A DNA stretch of 64,000 bases, taken from positions 529,501 through 593,500 of the forward strand of contig NZ_CP142394.1 in the NCBI RefSeq assembly GCF_035930445.1, written 5' to 3'. Positions 39,478-48,124 of this stretch are shown here, piece by piece (the first letter of the stretch is position 1; every line of letters begins with the position of its first letter). This DNA comes from Sphingopyxis chilensis. GTDB taxonomy: Bacteria; Pseudomonadota; Alphaproteobacteria; Sphingomonadales; Sphingomonadaceae. The notes below the pieces were generated by a model, which worked only from the letters and a program-made list of their open reading frames with translations, made no database searches and was not told where the DNA came from. Made by a program: the position numbers and the translations under genes.

Positions 39478-40826
39478 GCCGCCCGCCTTTCGCTGGAGAG
39501 TCGGGTGTCGTCGTCGGTATCGCCCGGCCGGCCGATACCGACATAGCGCAGGCCCGCTTCTTCGGCCTGCGCGGGCCGATAGATGTTGCGCAGATCGACG
39601 AGCAGCGGATCGGCCATCGCCGCTTTGAGGCGGGCGAGGTCGAGTGCGCGGAAGGCGTCCCATTCGGTCACGATCACCGTTGCCGCCGCACCGTCGGCGG
39701 CGTCATAGGCCGAGGACGCATAGTCGACGTCGTTCAGCACCGCCTTCGCCGCCTCCATACCCTCGGGGTCATAGGCGCGCACCCTTGCACCGGCATCCTG
39801 CAGCGCCTGGATGATCGCGATCGAGGGCGCGTCGCGCATATCGTCGGTGTTGGGCTTGAACGTCAAACCGAGCACCGCCACGGTGCGGCCGCGGACCTGT
39901 CCCTCTATCGCTGCCAGAACCTTGCGGCCCATCGCGCGCTTGCGCTGCTCGTTCACCGCGACGGTCGCCTCGATCAACCGCAGCGGCGCGTCATGGTCCT
40001 GCGCCGTCTTCATCAGCGCGAGCGTGTCCTTGGGGAAGCAGGAGCCGCCATAGCCCGGCCCCGCGTTCAGGAATTTGGCGCCGATCCGGTTGTCGAGACC
40101 GATGCCGCGCGCGACCTCCTGCACATCGGCTCCGACCTGTTCGCACAGGTCCGCCATTTCGTTGATGTAGGTGATCTTCATCGCCAGAAAGGCGTTCGCG
40201 GCATATTTGATCAGTTCGCTGGTGCGCCGCCGGGTGAAGACGATTGGCGCCTTGTTCAGCGACAGCGGGCGATAGACCTCTTCCATCGGCGCGCGCGCGC
40301 GATCGTCCTCGATGCCGATGACGACGCGATCGGGCCGTTTGAAATCCTCGATCGCGGCGCCTTCGCGCAGGAATTCGGGGTTCGAGGCGACGGCGAATTC
40401 GGCCGCGGGATTGCACTCGCGGATGATCCGCTCGACCTCGTCGCCGGTGCCGACGGGCACGGTCGATTTGGTGACGACCACCGTGAAGCCATTGAGCGCC
40501 CCGGCGATCTCGCGCGCTGCGCCATGGACGAAGGAAAGATCGGCGTGGCCGTCGCCGCGGCGGCTGGGGGTGCCGACCGCGATGAACACAACGTCGGCGG
40601 CGCCGACTGCCTCCGAAAGCTCGGTGGCGAAGTCGAGATTGCCCGCCGCGACGTTGCGCGCGACCAGGCTGTCGAGCCCGGGCTCGTAAATGGGAATGCC
40701 GCCGGCGCGAAGGCGGGCGATCTTGTTCGCGTCCTTGTCGACGCAGGTCACATGATGGCCGAAATCGGCAAAACATGCGCCCGAAACGAGCCCGACATAG
40801 CCGGACCCGATCATTACGATACGCAT
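39474..40826 (-). CDS. UDP-glucose 6-dehydrogenase
   Basis: The 450-residue protein has the N-terminal NAD-binding start MRIVMIGSGYVGLVSGACFADFG (with the split GxGxxG), the central dimer helix, and the catalytic Cys263 in GYGGSCFPKD. TFKPNTDDMRDAPS in the C-terminal UDP-binding domain is also diagnostic. It oxidises UDP-glucose twice to UDP-glucuronate. GalU, encoded 3 kb away, supplies the substrate. It is the first gene of its operon. Equivalent names are ugd, rkpK and tuaD; the symbol is left open. Confidence 0.95.
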   Translation of the reverse strand: MRIVMIGSGYVGLVSGACFADFGHHVTCVDKDANKIARLRAGGIPIYEPGLDSLVARNVAAGNLDFATELSEAVGAADVVFIAVGTPSRRGDGHADLSFVHGAAREIAGALNGFTVVVTKSTVPVGTGDEVERIIRECNPAAEFAVASNPEFLREGAAIEDFKRPDRVVIGIEDDRARAPMEEVYRPLSLNKAPIVFTRRRTSELIKYAANAFLAMKITYINEMADLCEQVGADVQEVARGIGLDNRIGAKFLNAGPGYGGSCFPKDTLALMKTAQDHDAPLRLIEATVAVNEQRKRAMGRKVLAAIEGQVRGRTVAVLGLTFKPNTDDMRDAPSIAIIQALQDAGARVRAYDPEGMEAAKAVLNDVDYASSAYDAADGAAATVIVTEWDAFRALDLARLKAAMADPLLVDLRNIYRPAQAEEAGLRYVGIGRPGDTDDDTRLSSERRAA

Positions 40827-41138
40827 TACGCGTTGCTCCCTATGTATATGAAGGCGACTTTGCTGCGCTTGCGAACAATCATCGCGGATACCCCTCGCTC
40901 GTCAACTTGCCAGCTTTGAAAAGAGGCAATTTGAAGGCGAAGCGAATGTCCCCGCGATTTCGATTCAAAATGGGGCAGGATCGCAAAAGACTCCCGGATT
41001 TGAGGCAGATAATTCGCGACTTTGCGCAAACGAAGAACTGGCGATTTGGATGCCATGCGACGAAACGCTTCGACTTGAACTTGCCACGCGTCGGCGCTGG
41101 TCTAGAAGCTGGACAGGATAAGCTGTGGGGAGGGCAGG
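40827..41138. other. 312-bp divergent intergenic region
   Basis: It lies between the UDP-glucose dehydrogenase gene (leftward) and the aldehyde-dehydrogenase-like gene (rightward) and must hold both promoters. It is visibly more AT-rich than the flanking genes. Overlapping reading frames exist but none has a ribosome site or plausible protein. GGGAGGG sits before the rightward gene. No terminator or clear operator could be assigned. Confidence 0.5.
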
Positions 41139-42407
41139 ATGCTGGAAGCGCAACGCGCGGCTTTTTTTGCCGACCTGCCGGTGTCGCTGGCGGTTCGCCG
41201 CGACCGGTTGGGGCGGGCGATGCTGATGATCGAGGAAAATGCCGACGCGCTGTGCGCTGCGCTGGCTGCCGACCAGGCGAATCAGGATGCGGCTTCGGCG
41301 AAGCGCACCGAAGTGGCGCCTGCGCTTGCGGCGCTGCATACCGCTATGGATGGCGTCGGGCGCTGGATGCGCCCCGCTGGCGATCGCGGTCTGCTCGCAA
41401 GGCTGGGTGGAGGCGGCGACTATGTGGAATATCTGCCCGTCGGAGTGATCGGAATATCGGCGCCGGCCGCGCTGCCGCTACTCCATGCGGCGGGCATCCT
41501 CGCGAGCGCGCTCGCCGCAGGCAACCGCGTGATGCTGAAATTCGACAACGCGTCGCCGCAACTGAACGAATTGGTCGGCCGGCTCGCGCCCCGCTTTTTC
41601 GACCCGCTCGAATTGGTCATCGTATCGGCCGGCGCCTTTGCCGACCTCGCCTTCGATCTGTTGGTGACGAGCAAAGAGCAGGGCGACGGCGTGACATTCG
41701 CCCGCTCGGGCAAGTCGCCCGCGATCTTCGGGCGGTCGGCCGACTTCGCCAAGGCGGCGGGCAAGGTGATTGCCCACAAACGGGTCAGGAGCGGGCGCGT
41801 GCCGCTGGCCCCCGACTATCTGCTCGTGCCTGAGGAACAGGAAGAGGCGGCCGCCGGCTGGCTGTGGCGCGCGGCGATGCAGCCGGGCGGCAAGGAAGGC
41901 GCGCTGGTGGATGCGGAACAGGGACGCGTGGCGCGGCTACTGGACGACGCGCGCGCGCGTGGCGGCGAGGTGATGACGGCGGAACCGCGGGGTGGAGGCT
42001 TGACGCTCCACATCGTCCGTCACGCCAGCGATGACATGCTGGTGATGCAGGAAGATGTCGAGGGACCGATCCTGCCGCTGCGCAACTATGCGCGGATCGA
42101 GGATGCGATCGCCGCGATCCACCGCCGCGCGCCGCCGCATGCCATCTATTATTTCGGGCGCGACGCCGCCGAGCGCCGCCATGTGGTCGACCGCACTCTG
42201 TCTTCGGCGATCGCGATCGACGGGCGGGCGCTGTTGGCGGCGAAGGCGGACGCCGGCATGACGATCAATATCGGGCCCGGCGAGGCGGGTTTTCGACGGT
42301 TCAGCCGGGCCCGGCACGTCTGCCGTCCGTCTTTCCTTGGCCTTGCTTACCGGTTCGCAGCAAAGGACAGCGGCGAACTCGCCGGGGCGGCGCCCGCGCT
42401 GCGCTGA
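41139..42407 (+). CDS. Aldehyde-dehydrogenase-fold protein lacking the catalytic residues (pseudoenzyme)
   Basis: The 422 residues align along the length of coniferyl-aldehyde-type dehydrogenases (VGVIGISAP, GKSPAIFG, APDYLLVP, EDVEGPILPL). However, the catalytic Asn position is Ala111, the general-base Glu position is Ala188 (in FARSGKSP, where ELGGKSP is normal), and the nucleophilic Cys position is Pro222 (in SGRVPLAPDY, where AGQTCVAPDY is normal). A cofactor Lys134 is kept. The reading frame is intact with normal codon use, so it is a maintained inactive homologue rather than a decaying gene. Its role in the exopolysaccharide locus is unknown; a regulatory or structural part is possible. 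Confidence 0.85.
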   Translation: MLEAQRAAFFADLPVSLAVRRDRLGRAMLMIEENADALCAALAADQANQDAASAKRTEVAPALAALHTAMDGVGRWMRPAGDRGLLARLGGGGDYVEYLPVGVIGISAPAALPLLHAAGILASALAAGNRVMLKFDNASPQLNELVGRLAPRFFDPLELVIVSAGAFADLAFDLLVTSKEQGDGVTFARSGKSPAIFGRSADFAKAAGKVIAHKRVRSGRVPLAPDYLLVPEEQEEAAAGWLWRAAMQPGGKEGALVDAEQGRVARLLDDARARGGEVMTAEPRGGGLTLHIVRHASDDMLVMQEDVEGPILPLRNYARIEDAIAAIHRRAPPHAIYYFGRDAAERRHVVDRTLSSAIAIDGRALLAAKADAGMTINIGPGEAGFRRFSRARHVCRPSFLGLAYRFAAKDSGELAGAAPALR

Positions 42408-42475
42408 CCCCGGCCACGCCACGCCACGCCGCATCGCGGTCGCCTTCCCCGGCGCCGCCAAATTATCCTTTGGAC

Positions 42476-43414
42476 ATGGCAGACATGTCCTCCCGCCGCG
42501 CCGCGAGCGCGGTTCAGATCGCCGCAGGCGGCGAACCCGTCTATGTCGTGCGCTCGGGCGCCGTCTATCGCGACATAAATGCTCGCGATGTCGGCAATGG
42601 TCTATTCGTGATTCGCGAACCTGTCCGCGACGTGCGGATTTCGGACGTCAGGGTGGCGAGCGGTTATCGCGTGATCGAAAATACCGCGACGCCCGATCTG
42701 GCGGCGGCGGGTTGCGCCGGACTGCATGTGCGCGGAGCGCGGGCAAGCGATCTCGAGCGCAGTTTCGCCCGCATCCGCTATGACAGCCATCACGGGGTGA
42801 TCGAGGATGTGAATGCCAGCGGCACGCTGGCCACGGGTGCGACAGATCTTCCCGTGGGGATCGGATTCGCCGACACCGCGCACGATTTCCGGATCGAACG
42901 TTGTGTCATGCGGGGGTTCCAATGGAAACGCCGCAACACGCAATATTGGAACGGCGATGGCTTTTCGACCGAGCGCGGCAATGCGCGTTTCCTGTTCCGC
43001 CAGTGCGCCGCCTGGGACAATAGCGACGGCGGGTTCGACCTGAAATCGACCGAGACATTGCTCGACGATTGCACCAGCGGCCGCAACGCGCGCAACTTCC
43101 GGCTATGGTCGAGCATCCGCGCGACGCGGCTCGTCAGCCTCGACCCCATCAAGATCGGCGGGATCGGCGATACCAACCATTTTTCGATCATGGCGTCGAA
43201 AGGCGCGAGCGAGCCGCTGGTGATCACTATCGAGCATCTGACGGTGAAGAGTGACCGCGGCTGGCCGATCTTCGACGTTCATAACGGACCCGCCAAGATC
43301 ATCATCGGCTCGCACGATATCCAGGTGCCAAAGGGAACGCCGCTCGTGCGCTCGCGGGGCGGGGGTTCGGTGCCAGGCGGTGTGTCCTTCAAGGGCGACC
43401 CGCCCAAGCTTTGA
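42476..43414 (+). CDS. Right-handed beta-helix protein, possible polysaccharide lyase
   Basis: The 312-residue protein shows the short repeated strands and Asn/Asp/Gly turns of a parallel beta-helix (VRDVRISDVRVASGYRVIEN, DFRIERCVMRGFQWKRRN, FRQCAAWDNSDGGFDLKST, LLDDCTSGRNARNFRLWS). Such folds are typical of pectate-lyase-like and alginate-epimerase-like enzymes acting on acidic polymers. Sphingan loci also encode a lyase of this kind, so cleavage of the local polymer is a reasonable inference. No signal peptide is visible. The ATG at 42476 is one of two close in-frame candidates. Confidence 0.75.
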   Translation: MADMSSRRAASAVQIAAGGEPVYVVRSGAVYRDINARDVGNGLFVIREPVRDVRISDVRVASGYRVIENTATPDLAAAGCAGLHVRGARASDLERSFARIRYDSHHGVIEDVNASGTLATGATDLPVGIGFADTAHDFRIERCVMRGFQWKRRNTQYWNGDGFSTERGNARFLFRQCAAWDNSDGGFDLKSTETLLDDCTSGRNARNFRLWSSIRATRLVSLDPIKIGGIGDTNHFSIMASKGASEPLVITIEHLTVKSDRGWPIFDVHNGPAKIIIGSHDIQVPKGTPLVRSRGGGSVPGGVSFKGDPPKL

Positions 43415-43454
43415 GCCCCGGCGCAGTTTGGACACGCTTCGACGCCGGGCTCTT

Positions 43455-43467
43455 GCTGCAATGCAGC
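43455..43467. promoter_or_regulatory. Perfect TGC dyad upstream of galU
   Basis: GCTGCAATGCAGC is a perfect 6-bp inverted repeat around one base, about 100 bases before the galU start in a 154-bp intergenic gap. It contains CTGC-N3-GCAG, the pattern described for PhaR-type regulators in other alphaproteobacteria. Compare the dyad at 24162-24176. Confidence 0.45.
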
Positions 43468-43568
43468 GTAAAGGCGCACATCGCGTCCCGTCAGCACGTG
43501 GCGATCGTGTCTGCGAATCCGAAAGCTGGTTTTGGGGGGGAACCCAGTGACCAGAAAAGGGTGGAAAG

Positions 43569-44426
43569 ATGCGAAAGATACGCAAGGCCGTGTTCCCCAT
43601 CGGCGGCCTTGGAACCCGGTTCCTTCCGGCGACCAAATCCATGCCGAAAGAGATGCTGCCGGTCGTCGACCGACCGCTGATCCAATATGCCGTCGACGAG
43701 GCGCGCGAGGCGGGCATCGAACAATTCATCTTCGTGACCAGTCGCGGCAAGAGCCTGATCGAGGACCATTTCGACCATGCCTTCGAGCTCGAAGAGGCGA
43801 TGGCGCGGCGCGGCAAGTCGCTCTCGGCGCTCGACGGCACCCGCCCGTCGCCGGGCGATATCACCATCGTGCGGCAGCAGGAGCCGCTGGGGCTCGGCCA
43901 TGCCGTATGGTGCGCCCGCCGCCTCGTCGGTGACGAGCCGTTCGCGGTGTTGCTCCCCGACGACCTGATGGTCGGCGAGTCCGGCTGCCTCAAGCAGATG
44001 GTCGAGGCGTATAACGACCTCGGCGGCAATCTGATCTGCACGGAGGAGGTGCCGGCCGATCAGACGAACAAATATGGCATCGTCACTCCGGGCGCTCAGG
44101 CCGGGCCGATCACCGAGGTGAAGGGACTGGTCGAAAAGCCGGCGCCGGAGGTCGCGCCGTCGCGGCTCGCGATCATCGGCCGCTATATCCTCCAGCCCGA
44201 GGTGATGGACGTGCTTGGCAGCCAGGAAGAAGGCACGGGCGGCGAGATCCAGCTCACCGACGCGCTGGCGCGGATGATCGGCCAGCAGCCCTTCCACGGT
44301 GTCACCTTCGCGGGGCAACGCTATGACTGCGGCGACAAGAGCGGTTTCGTGACCGCGACGCTCGCACTCGCGCTTGGCCGCCCCGATATTGCGCCCGCGG
44401 TGCGGGCTTTCCTGGCTGCGGCGTGA
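43569..44426 (+). CDS. galU: UTP--glucose-1-phosphate uridylyltransferase
   Basis: The 285-residue enzyme has the GalU signature: FPIGGLGTRFLPATKSMPKEMLP (nucleotide binding, catalytic Lys), VDRPLIQYAVDEA, FAVLLPDDLM with the metal-binding Asp, and EKPAPEVAPSRLAIIGRYIL. It makes UDP-glucose for the priming transferase, UDP-glucose dehydrogenase and other glycosyltransferases of the locus. AGGGTGGAAAG precedes the ATG. The wzc-like kinase gene starts one base after its stop, so they share a transcript. Confidence 0.97.
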   Translation: MRKIRKAVFPIGGLGTRFLPATKSMPKEMLPVVDRPLIQYAVDEAREAGIEQFIFVTSRGKSLIEDHFDHAFELEEAMARRGKSLSALDGTRPSPGDITIVRQQEPLGLGHAVWCARRLVGDEPFAVLLPDDLMVGESGCLKQMVEAYNDLGGNLICTEEVPADQTNKYGIVTPGAQAGPITEVKGLVEKPAPEVAPSRLAIIGRYILQPEVMDVLGSQEEGTGGEIQLTDALARMIGQQPFHGVTFAGQRYDCGDKSGFVTATLALALGRPDIAPAVRAFLAAA

Positions 44427-44427
44427 T

Positions 44428-46605
44428 ATGGATGCACTTTCAAGGCGTGTACCGCTCCGCAGGGAAGCGGACCCGCAGGTCGATCGCGGCGCGCTGATCG
44501 ACCTGCGCCACGTCGGCGCGATATTGCGCCGGCGATGGATGGTGCTGTGCGCGGCGATGATCGCGGCGATCGTCGTCGCCGCGGCCGCCTATCTCGTTGC
44601 CGAGCCCCGCTATCTCGCGACCGCGCAGGTCGCGCTCGAACGGACGGCCGAGCGCGTGATCAACGTCGATTCGGTCATCCCGACCGCCGACCCCGATTCG
44701 GCGGCGGTCGATACCGAAGTGCAGGCGCTGCGCTCGCCGGAACTGATCGGGCGGGTGGTCGACCGGTTGCGGCTTGCCCGCGATCCCGCTTTCAACGAGG
44801 CGGCAACACAGGGTCCGCCTGCGACGCAGCCCGACCTGATCGGTCGCCAGCGCGCGATCGGCACGCTGCTCGGCGGCCTGACGGTGAAGCGCGACGGGCT
44901 CTCCTATGCGATCAGCGTGTCGTTCGAGGGCAATACCCCGGTCCGGGCGGCGCAGATAGCCAATGCGCTGGTCGATAATTATGTCTCAGGCCAGGCGGGT
45001 TCGAAGGCGGAGGCGACCCAGCGCGCGCGCGGATTCCTCGAAGAGCGGCTTCAGGACCTGCGCGCGCAGGTTCTCGGCGCCGAACGCGCGGTCGCGGACT
45101 ATCGTGCCGCGAATAATCTTTTCACCGTGTCCGAAGCCAGCACGGTAACCCAGCAGGAACTGTCGGGCCTTTCGACGCAGCTCGCGCAGGCCAAGGCGGA
45201 AAATGCTGCGGCGCAGGCGCGGCTTTCGGCGGCCCGCACGCAATTGCGCGGCGGGCGGAGCGGCGAGGAACTCGGCGATTCGCTCGACTCTCCCGTGGTC
45301 AGCCAGCTCCGGGCCCAGCGCGCCGAGGCGGCGCGCGAGGTTGCGGCGCTCGAAAAACGCTATGGTCCGCGTCATCCCGCGCTCGTCCAGGCGCAAAACC
45401 AGCTCCGCACCGCCGATCAGCATATCGCGGCAGAAGTGCAGCGCATCGTCGCCAACGCGTCGATCCAGGCGAGTATCGCCAATCAGCGCGCGGCGTCGCT
45501 CGCCGGTTCGGTCGCGCAGACGCAGGGGAAGCTCGCGAGCGACAATGAAGCGTCGGTGCGACTGGGCGAGCTCGAACGAAACGCCGAATCGGCGCGGACG
45601 CTCTATCAGGCGTTCCTCGACCGCTATCGCCAGACGGTCGCGCAATCGGGGTTGGAGCAAAGCGATTCCTACATCGTCAGCCGCGCGCGCGTTCCGGGCG
45701 CGCCAAGCTCGCCGAACATGTTGATCTATGCCGCGATGGCGGTGGTCGGCGGGCTCGGCATCGGCGTGCTCCTTGTAGTGCTGCTGCAATTGCTCGAGCG
45801 CGGGCTAGAGACGAGCGACGCGATCGAGGAAACGCTGGGGCTGGCGACGCTCGCCTCGATCCCCGACGCGCGGACGCTTCCCGGTTATCGCAAGTCGGGC
45901 CTGCCGGCCCCGCCAGCGGAACTGCTGCTCAAGCGGCCGCAATCGACCTACGCCGAAGCGTTCCGGACCTTGCGCACCTCGATCCAGTTCGCCGAGGCGC
46001 CAAAGGCGGTCCGCGTCGTCGCGATCACCTCGGCGGTGCCGGGCGAAGGCAAGACGACCACCGCGATGGGCTTGGCCCGCGCAATGGCCGCGGCGGGCGG
46101 CAAGGTACTGCTGATCGATGCCGACGCCCGCCGGCGCGCATCGAGCCGGCAATTCGCCGAGGGCGTATCGCTGGGCCTCGACGAGGTGCTGGCGGGCGAG
46201 GCGACGTTGGAGCAGGCGATCGTCAAGGACAGCCTGTCGGACGCCTGCATTCTTCCGCAGCGGCTCGATTCGAAAGGCATCGGCTTGACGGAGAGTCCGC
46301 GACTGGCCGAACTGATCGAGCAGGTGCGCGAACGCTATGATCTTGTGATCCTCGATACGCCGCCGGTCCTGCCGGTCGACGAGGCGCGCGTGATCGCCAG
46401 CATGGCCGACGGCGTGGTATTCCTCGTGCGCTGGCGCCGGACGCCGTCGAAGGCGGCGTCGGTGGCGCTGCGGCGGCTGTACGACGTCCATGCCGAAATA
46501 TTGGGCGCGGTACTCACGCTGGTCGACGTTCACGAGCAGGAGCGCGCCGGCTATGAAGATGGCGGGACCTTCCTCAAGGCGTACCGCCCCTATTATGCCG
46601 ACTGA
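44428..46605 (+). CDS. Wzc-type polysaccharide co-polymerase with fused tyrosine kinase
   Basis: The 725-residue protein has a Wzz domain between two membrane helices (about residues 35-55 and 433-455), with a long coiled-coil periplasmic part. A cytoplasmic BY-kinase domain follows: Walker A GEGKTTT at 539-545, Walker A' LLIDADARRR at about 561, and Walker B ILDTPP at 641-646. The C-terminus holds a tyrosine cluster (Tyr709, 719, 722, 723) for autophosphorylation. It controls chain length and links the polymerase to the OPX exporter. The start ATG is two bases past the galU stop. Confidence 0.93.
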   Translation: MDALSRRVPLRREADPQVDRGALIDLRHVGAILRRRWMVLCAAMIAAIVVAAAAYLVAEPRYLATAQVALERTAERVINVDSVIPTADPDSAAVDTEVQALRSPELIGRVVDRLRLARDPAFNEAATQGPPATQPDLIGRQRAIGTLLGGLTVKRDGLSYAISVSFEGNTPVRAAQIANALVDNYVSGQAGSKAEATQRARGFLEERLQDLRAQVLGAERAVADYRAANNLFTVSEASTVTQQELSGLSTQLAQAKAENAAAQARLSAARTQLRGGRSGEELGDSLDSPVVSQLRAQRAEAAREVAALEKRYGPRHPALVQAQNQLRTADQHIAAEVQRIVANASIQASIANQRAASLAGSVAQTQGKLASDNEASVRLGELERNAESARTLYQAFLDRYRQTVAQSGLEQSDSYIVSRARVPGAPSSPNMLIYAAMAVVGGLGIGVLLVVLLQLLERGLETSDAIEETLGLATLASIPDARTLPGYRKSGLPAPPAELLLKRPQSTYAEAFRTLRTSIQFAEAPKAVRVVAITSAVPGEGKTTTAMGLARAMAAAGGKVLLIDADARRRASSRQFAEGVSLGLDEVLAGEATLEQAIVKDSLSDACILPQRLDSKGIGLTESPRLAELIEQVRERYDLVILDTPPVLPVDEARVIASMADGVVFLVRWRRTPSKAASVALRRLYDVHAEILGAVLTLVDVHEQERAGYEDGGTFLKAYRPYYAD

Positions 46606-46617
46606 CCGGGCGGGGCC

Positions 46618-47973
46618 GTGACCACGCCGGCGCTGCCTTATGGCCCGGCCTTCGGGCTTGGCATATTGGTGCCCGTCACGCTGTTGCTGCTCGTCCCGCT
46701 CGTCATCGCGGCGCGGCGGGCGGGCAGCATGGCGGGCGCGTTCGTGGTGGTGGCGCTCTGGCTTCGCTACGCTGCGGGCGCCTATCATCTTTATATGTTC
46801 CAGCCGTTCGCAGGCGGGCTTTCGGGCAATGCCCTGCTCTCGATCGCGGTGACCGGCTTCGGGCTGCTCTTTGTCGTCCGGCCCGCCAATCTGGGGCTCA
46901 AATGGCTGTTGCCCGTTTATGTCCTCGTCGTGCTCGCGCTGGTCAGCGCCAGCCTGAACGGCGATGCCGCGGGCGGCATCAATGTTGCGGTGAAATATGC
47001 CTATATGATCGTGATCATGGTCGCCGCGTTTCAAGCGCTGCGCCAGGATGCCGAGGCGCGTTTCCTGAACTGGGCGATGGTTTCGTTCCTGCCGCTGCTC
47101 GTCTTTCAGGCGCTGTCGCTGGCATTCAATATGCCAAAGGGCGCGGAGGACGGCGACGGGCTGGTCTGGATCGGCGGCTATAATCACGAGGCGGCCTTCT
47201 CGGTCGCGCTCTTGACGGGGTTCATGGTCGGCGGATTCGCGCGGTCGGCGCCGCGCGCGGTACGTATCGCCTTTCTGTCCGCGACGTTCATCGCTATCCT
47301 GCTCGCGGGCTATCGCACCACGATCCTTGCGCTCGCGCCGCTCGCGCTTGCGGTTTTCCTGAGCGGACTGACGATGAGCGTGCGGCGCGACCAGCGCGGG
47401 GCGATGGCGGCCACAGCGGCGGTCGCAGGCGTGCTGCTATTTTCGGTCGCGGCGCTGTCTTACGGTGAGAGTTTCGCCGATCTCGCCGCCTTCCTCGCGG
47501 ACCCGTCGGCGCTGATCAAGCCGCCGCGCGACTTCGACCTTCTCGAGCGCCAGGTGATGTCGGGCCGGCCGCTGATCTGGAGCAGCTATATCTACGCCTG
47601 GGCCGATGGCACGCCGCTCCAGCATCTGTTCGGCATGGGGCCGGAAAGCTGGGAGGGCGTGTTCAAGGTCTATCCGCACAATACGCTGGTGGCGACGCTC
47701 TACGAACTCGGCTGGTTCGGCGTGGCGGCGATGATCGCGCTGTGGACGGTGATGTTCGCGGCGGCGGCGGCGGCGCGCGGCGACCGCTTCCTGCTGATCG
47801 CTGCGCATTTCGCCTTCTTCCTGCTCAACATGGCGACGATGCCCTTCTGGCAGGTCGAGGGGCTGGCGCTCTATGGCTTGCTTTGCGGTTATACCGTCTA
47901 TGCCGCGCGCGCGGCCTCTCAGCGCCCGCTTTCCTATGGGTTTCCTGAAAGCCGCTGGAGTCCAACGCAGTAA
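46618..47973 (+). CDS. Exopolysaccharide polymerase, Wzy/O-antigen-ligase-like
   Basis: The 451-residue protein has about 11-12 membrane segments. It shows the long periplasmic loop pattern of Wzy/WaaL proteins, with conserved-type stretches GRPLIWSSYIYAWADGTPLQHLFGMG at about residues 318-343 and YPHNTLVATLYELGWFG. The HN in the latter is typical. It would join flipped repeat units into polymer. The GTG start, 12 bases after the kinase gene, has only a G-rich leader. It is the last gene of the galU-wzc-wzy operon and of the locus. Confidence 0.88.
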   Translation: MTTPALPYGPAFGLGILVPVTLLLLVPLVIAARRAGSMAGAFVVVALWLRYAAGAYHLYMFQPFAGGLSGNALLSIAVTGFGLLFVVRPANLGLKWLLPVYVLVVLALVSASLNGDAAGGINVAVKYAYMIVIMVAAFQALRQDAEARFLNWAMVSFLPLLVFQALSLAFNMPKGAEDGDGLVWIGGYNHEAAFSVALLTGFMVGGFARSAPRAVRIAFLSATFIAILLAGYRTTILALAPLALAVFLSGLTMSVRRDQRGAMAATAAVAGVLLFSVAALSYGESFADLAAFLADPSALIKPPRDFDLLERQVMSGRPLIWSSYIYAWADGTPLQHLFGMGPESWEGVFKVYPHNTLVATLYELGWFGVAAMIALWTVMFAAAAAARGDRFLLIAAHFAFFLLNMATMPFWQVEGLALYGLLCGYTVYAARAASQRPLSYGFPESRWSPTQ

Positions 47974-48049
<76 letters not shown>

Positions 48050-48124
48050 GCTCGCGTTCCCCTAAGCATTTTTCGACCCGATGGAAACAGCGGACATTCG
48101 GTAAAATGCGGCACAGCGGAATCG

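Noticed and set aside
40775..41833. Long plus-strand frame across the gap before the aldehyde-dehydrogenase-like gene
   Set aside because: It is out of frame with the conserved dehydrogenase coding sequence, and its first part spans an AT-richer non-coding gap.
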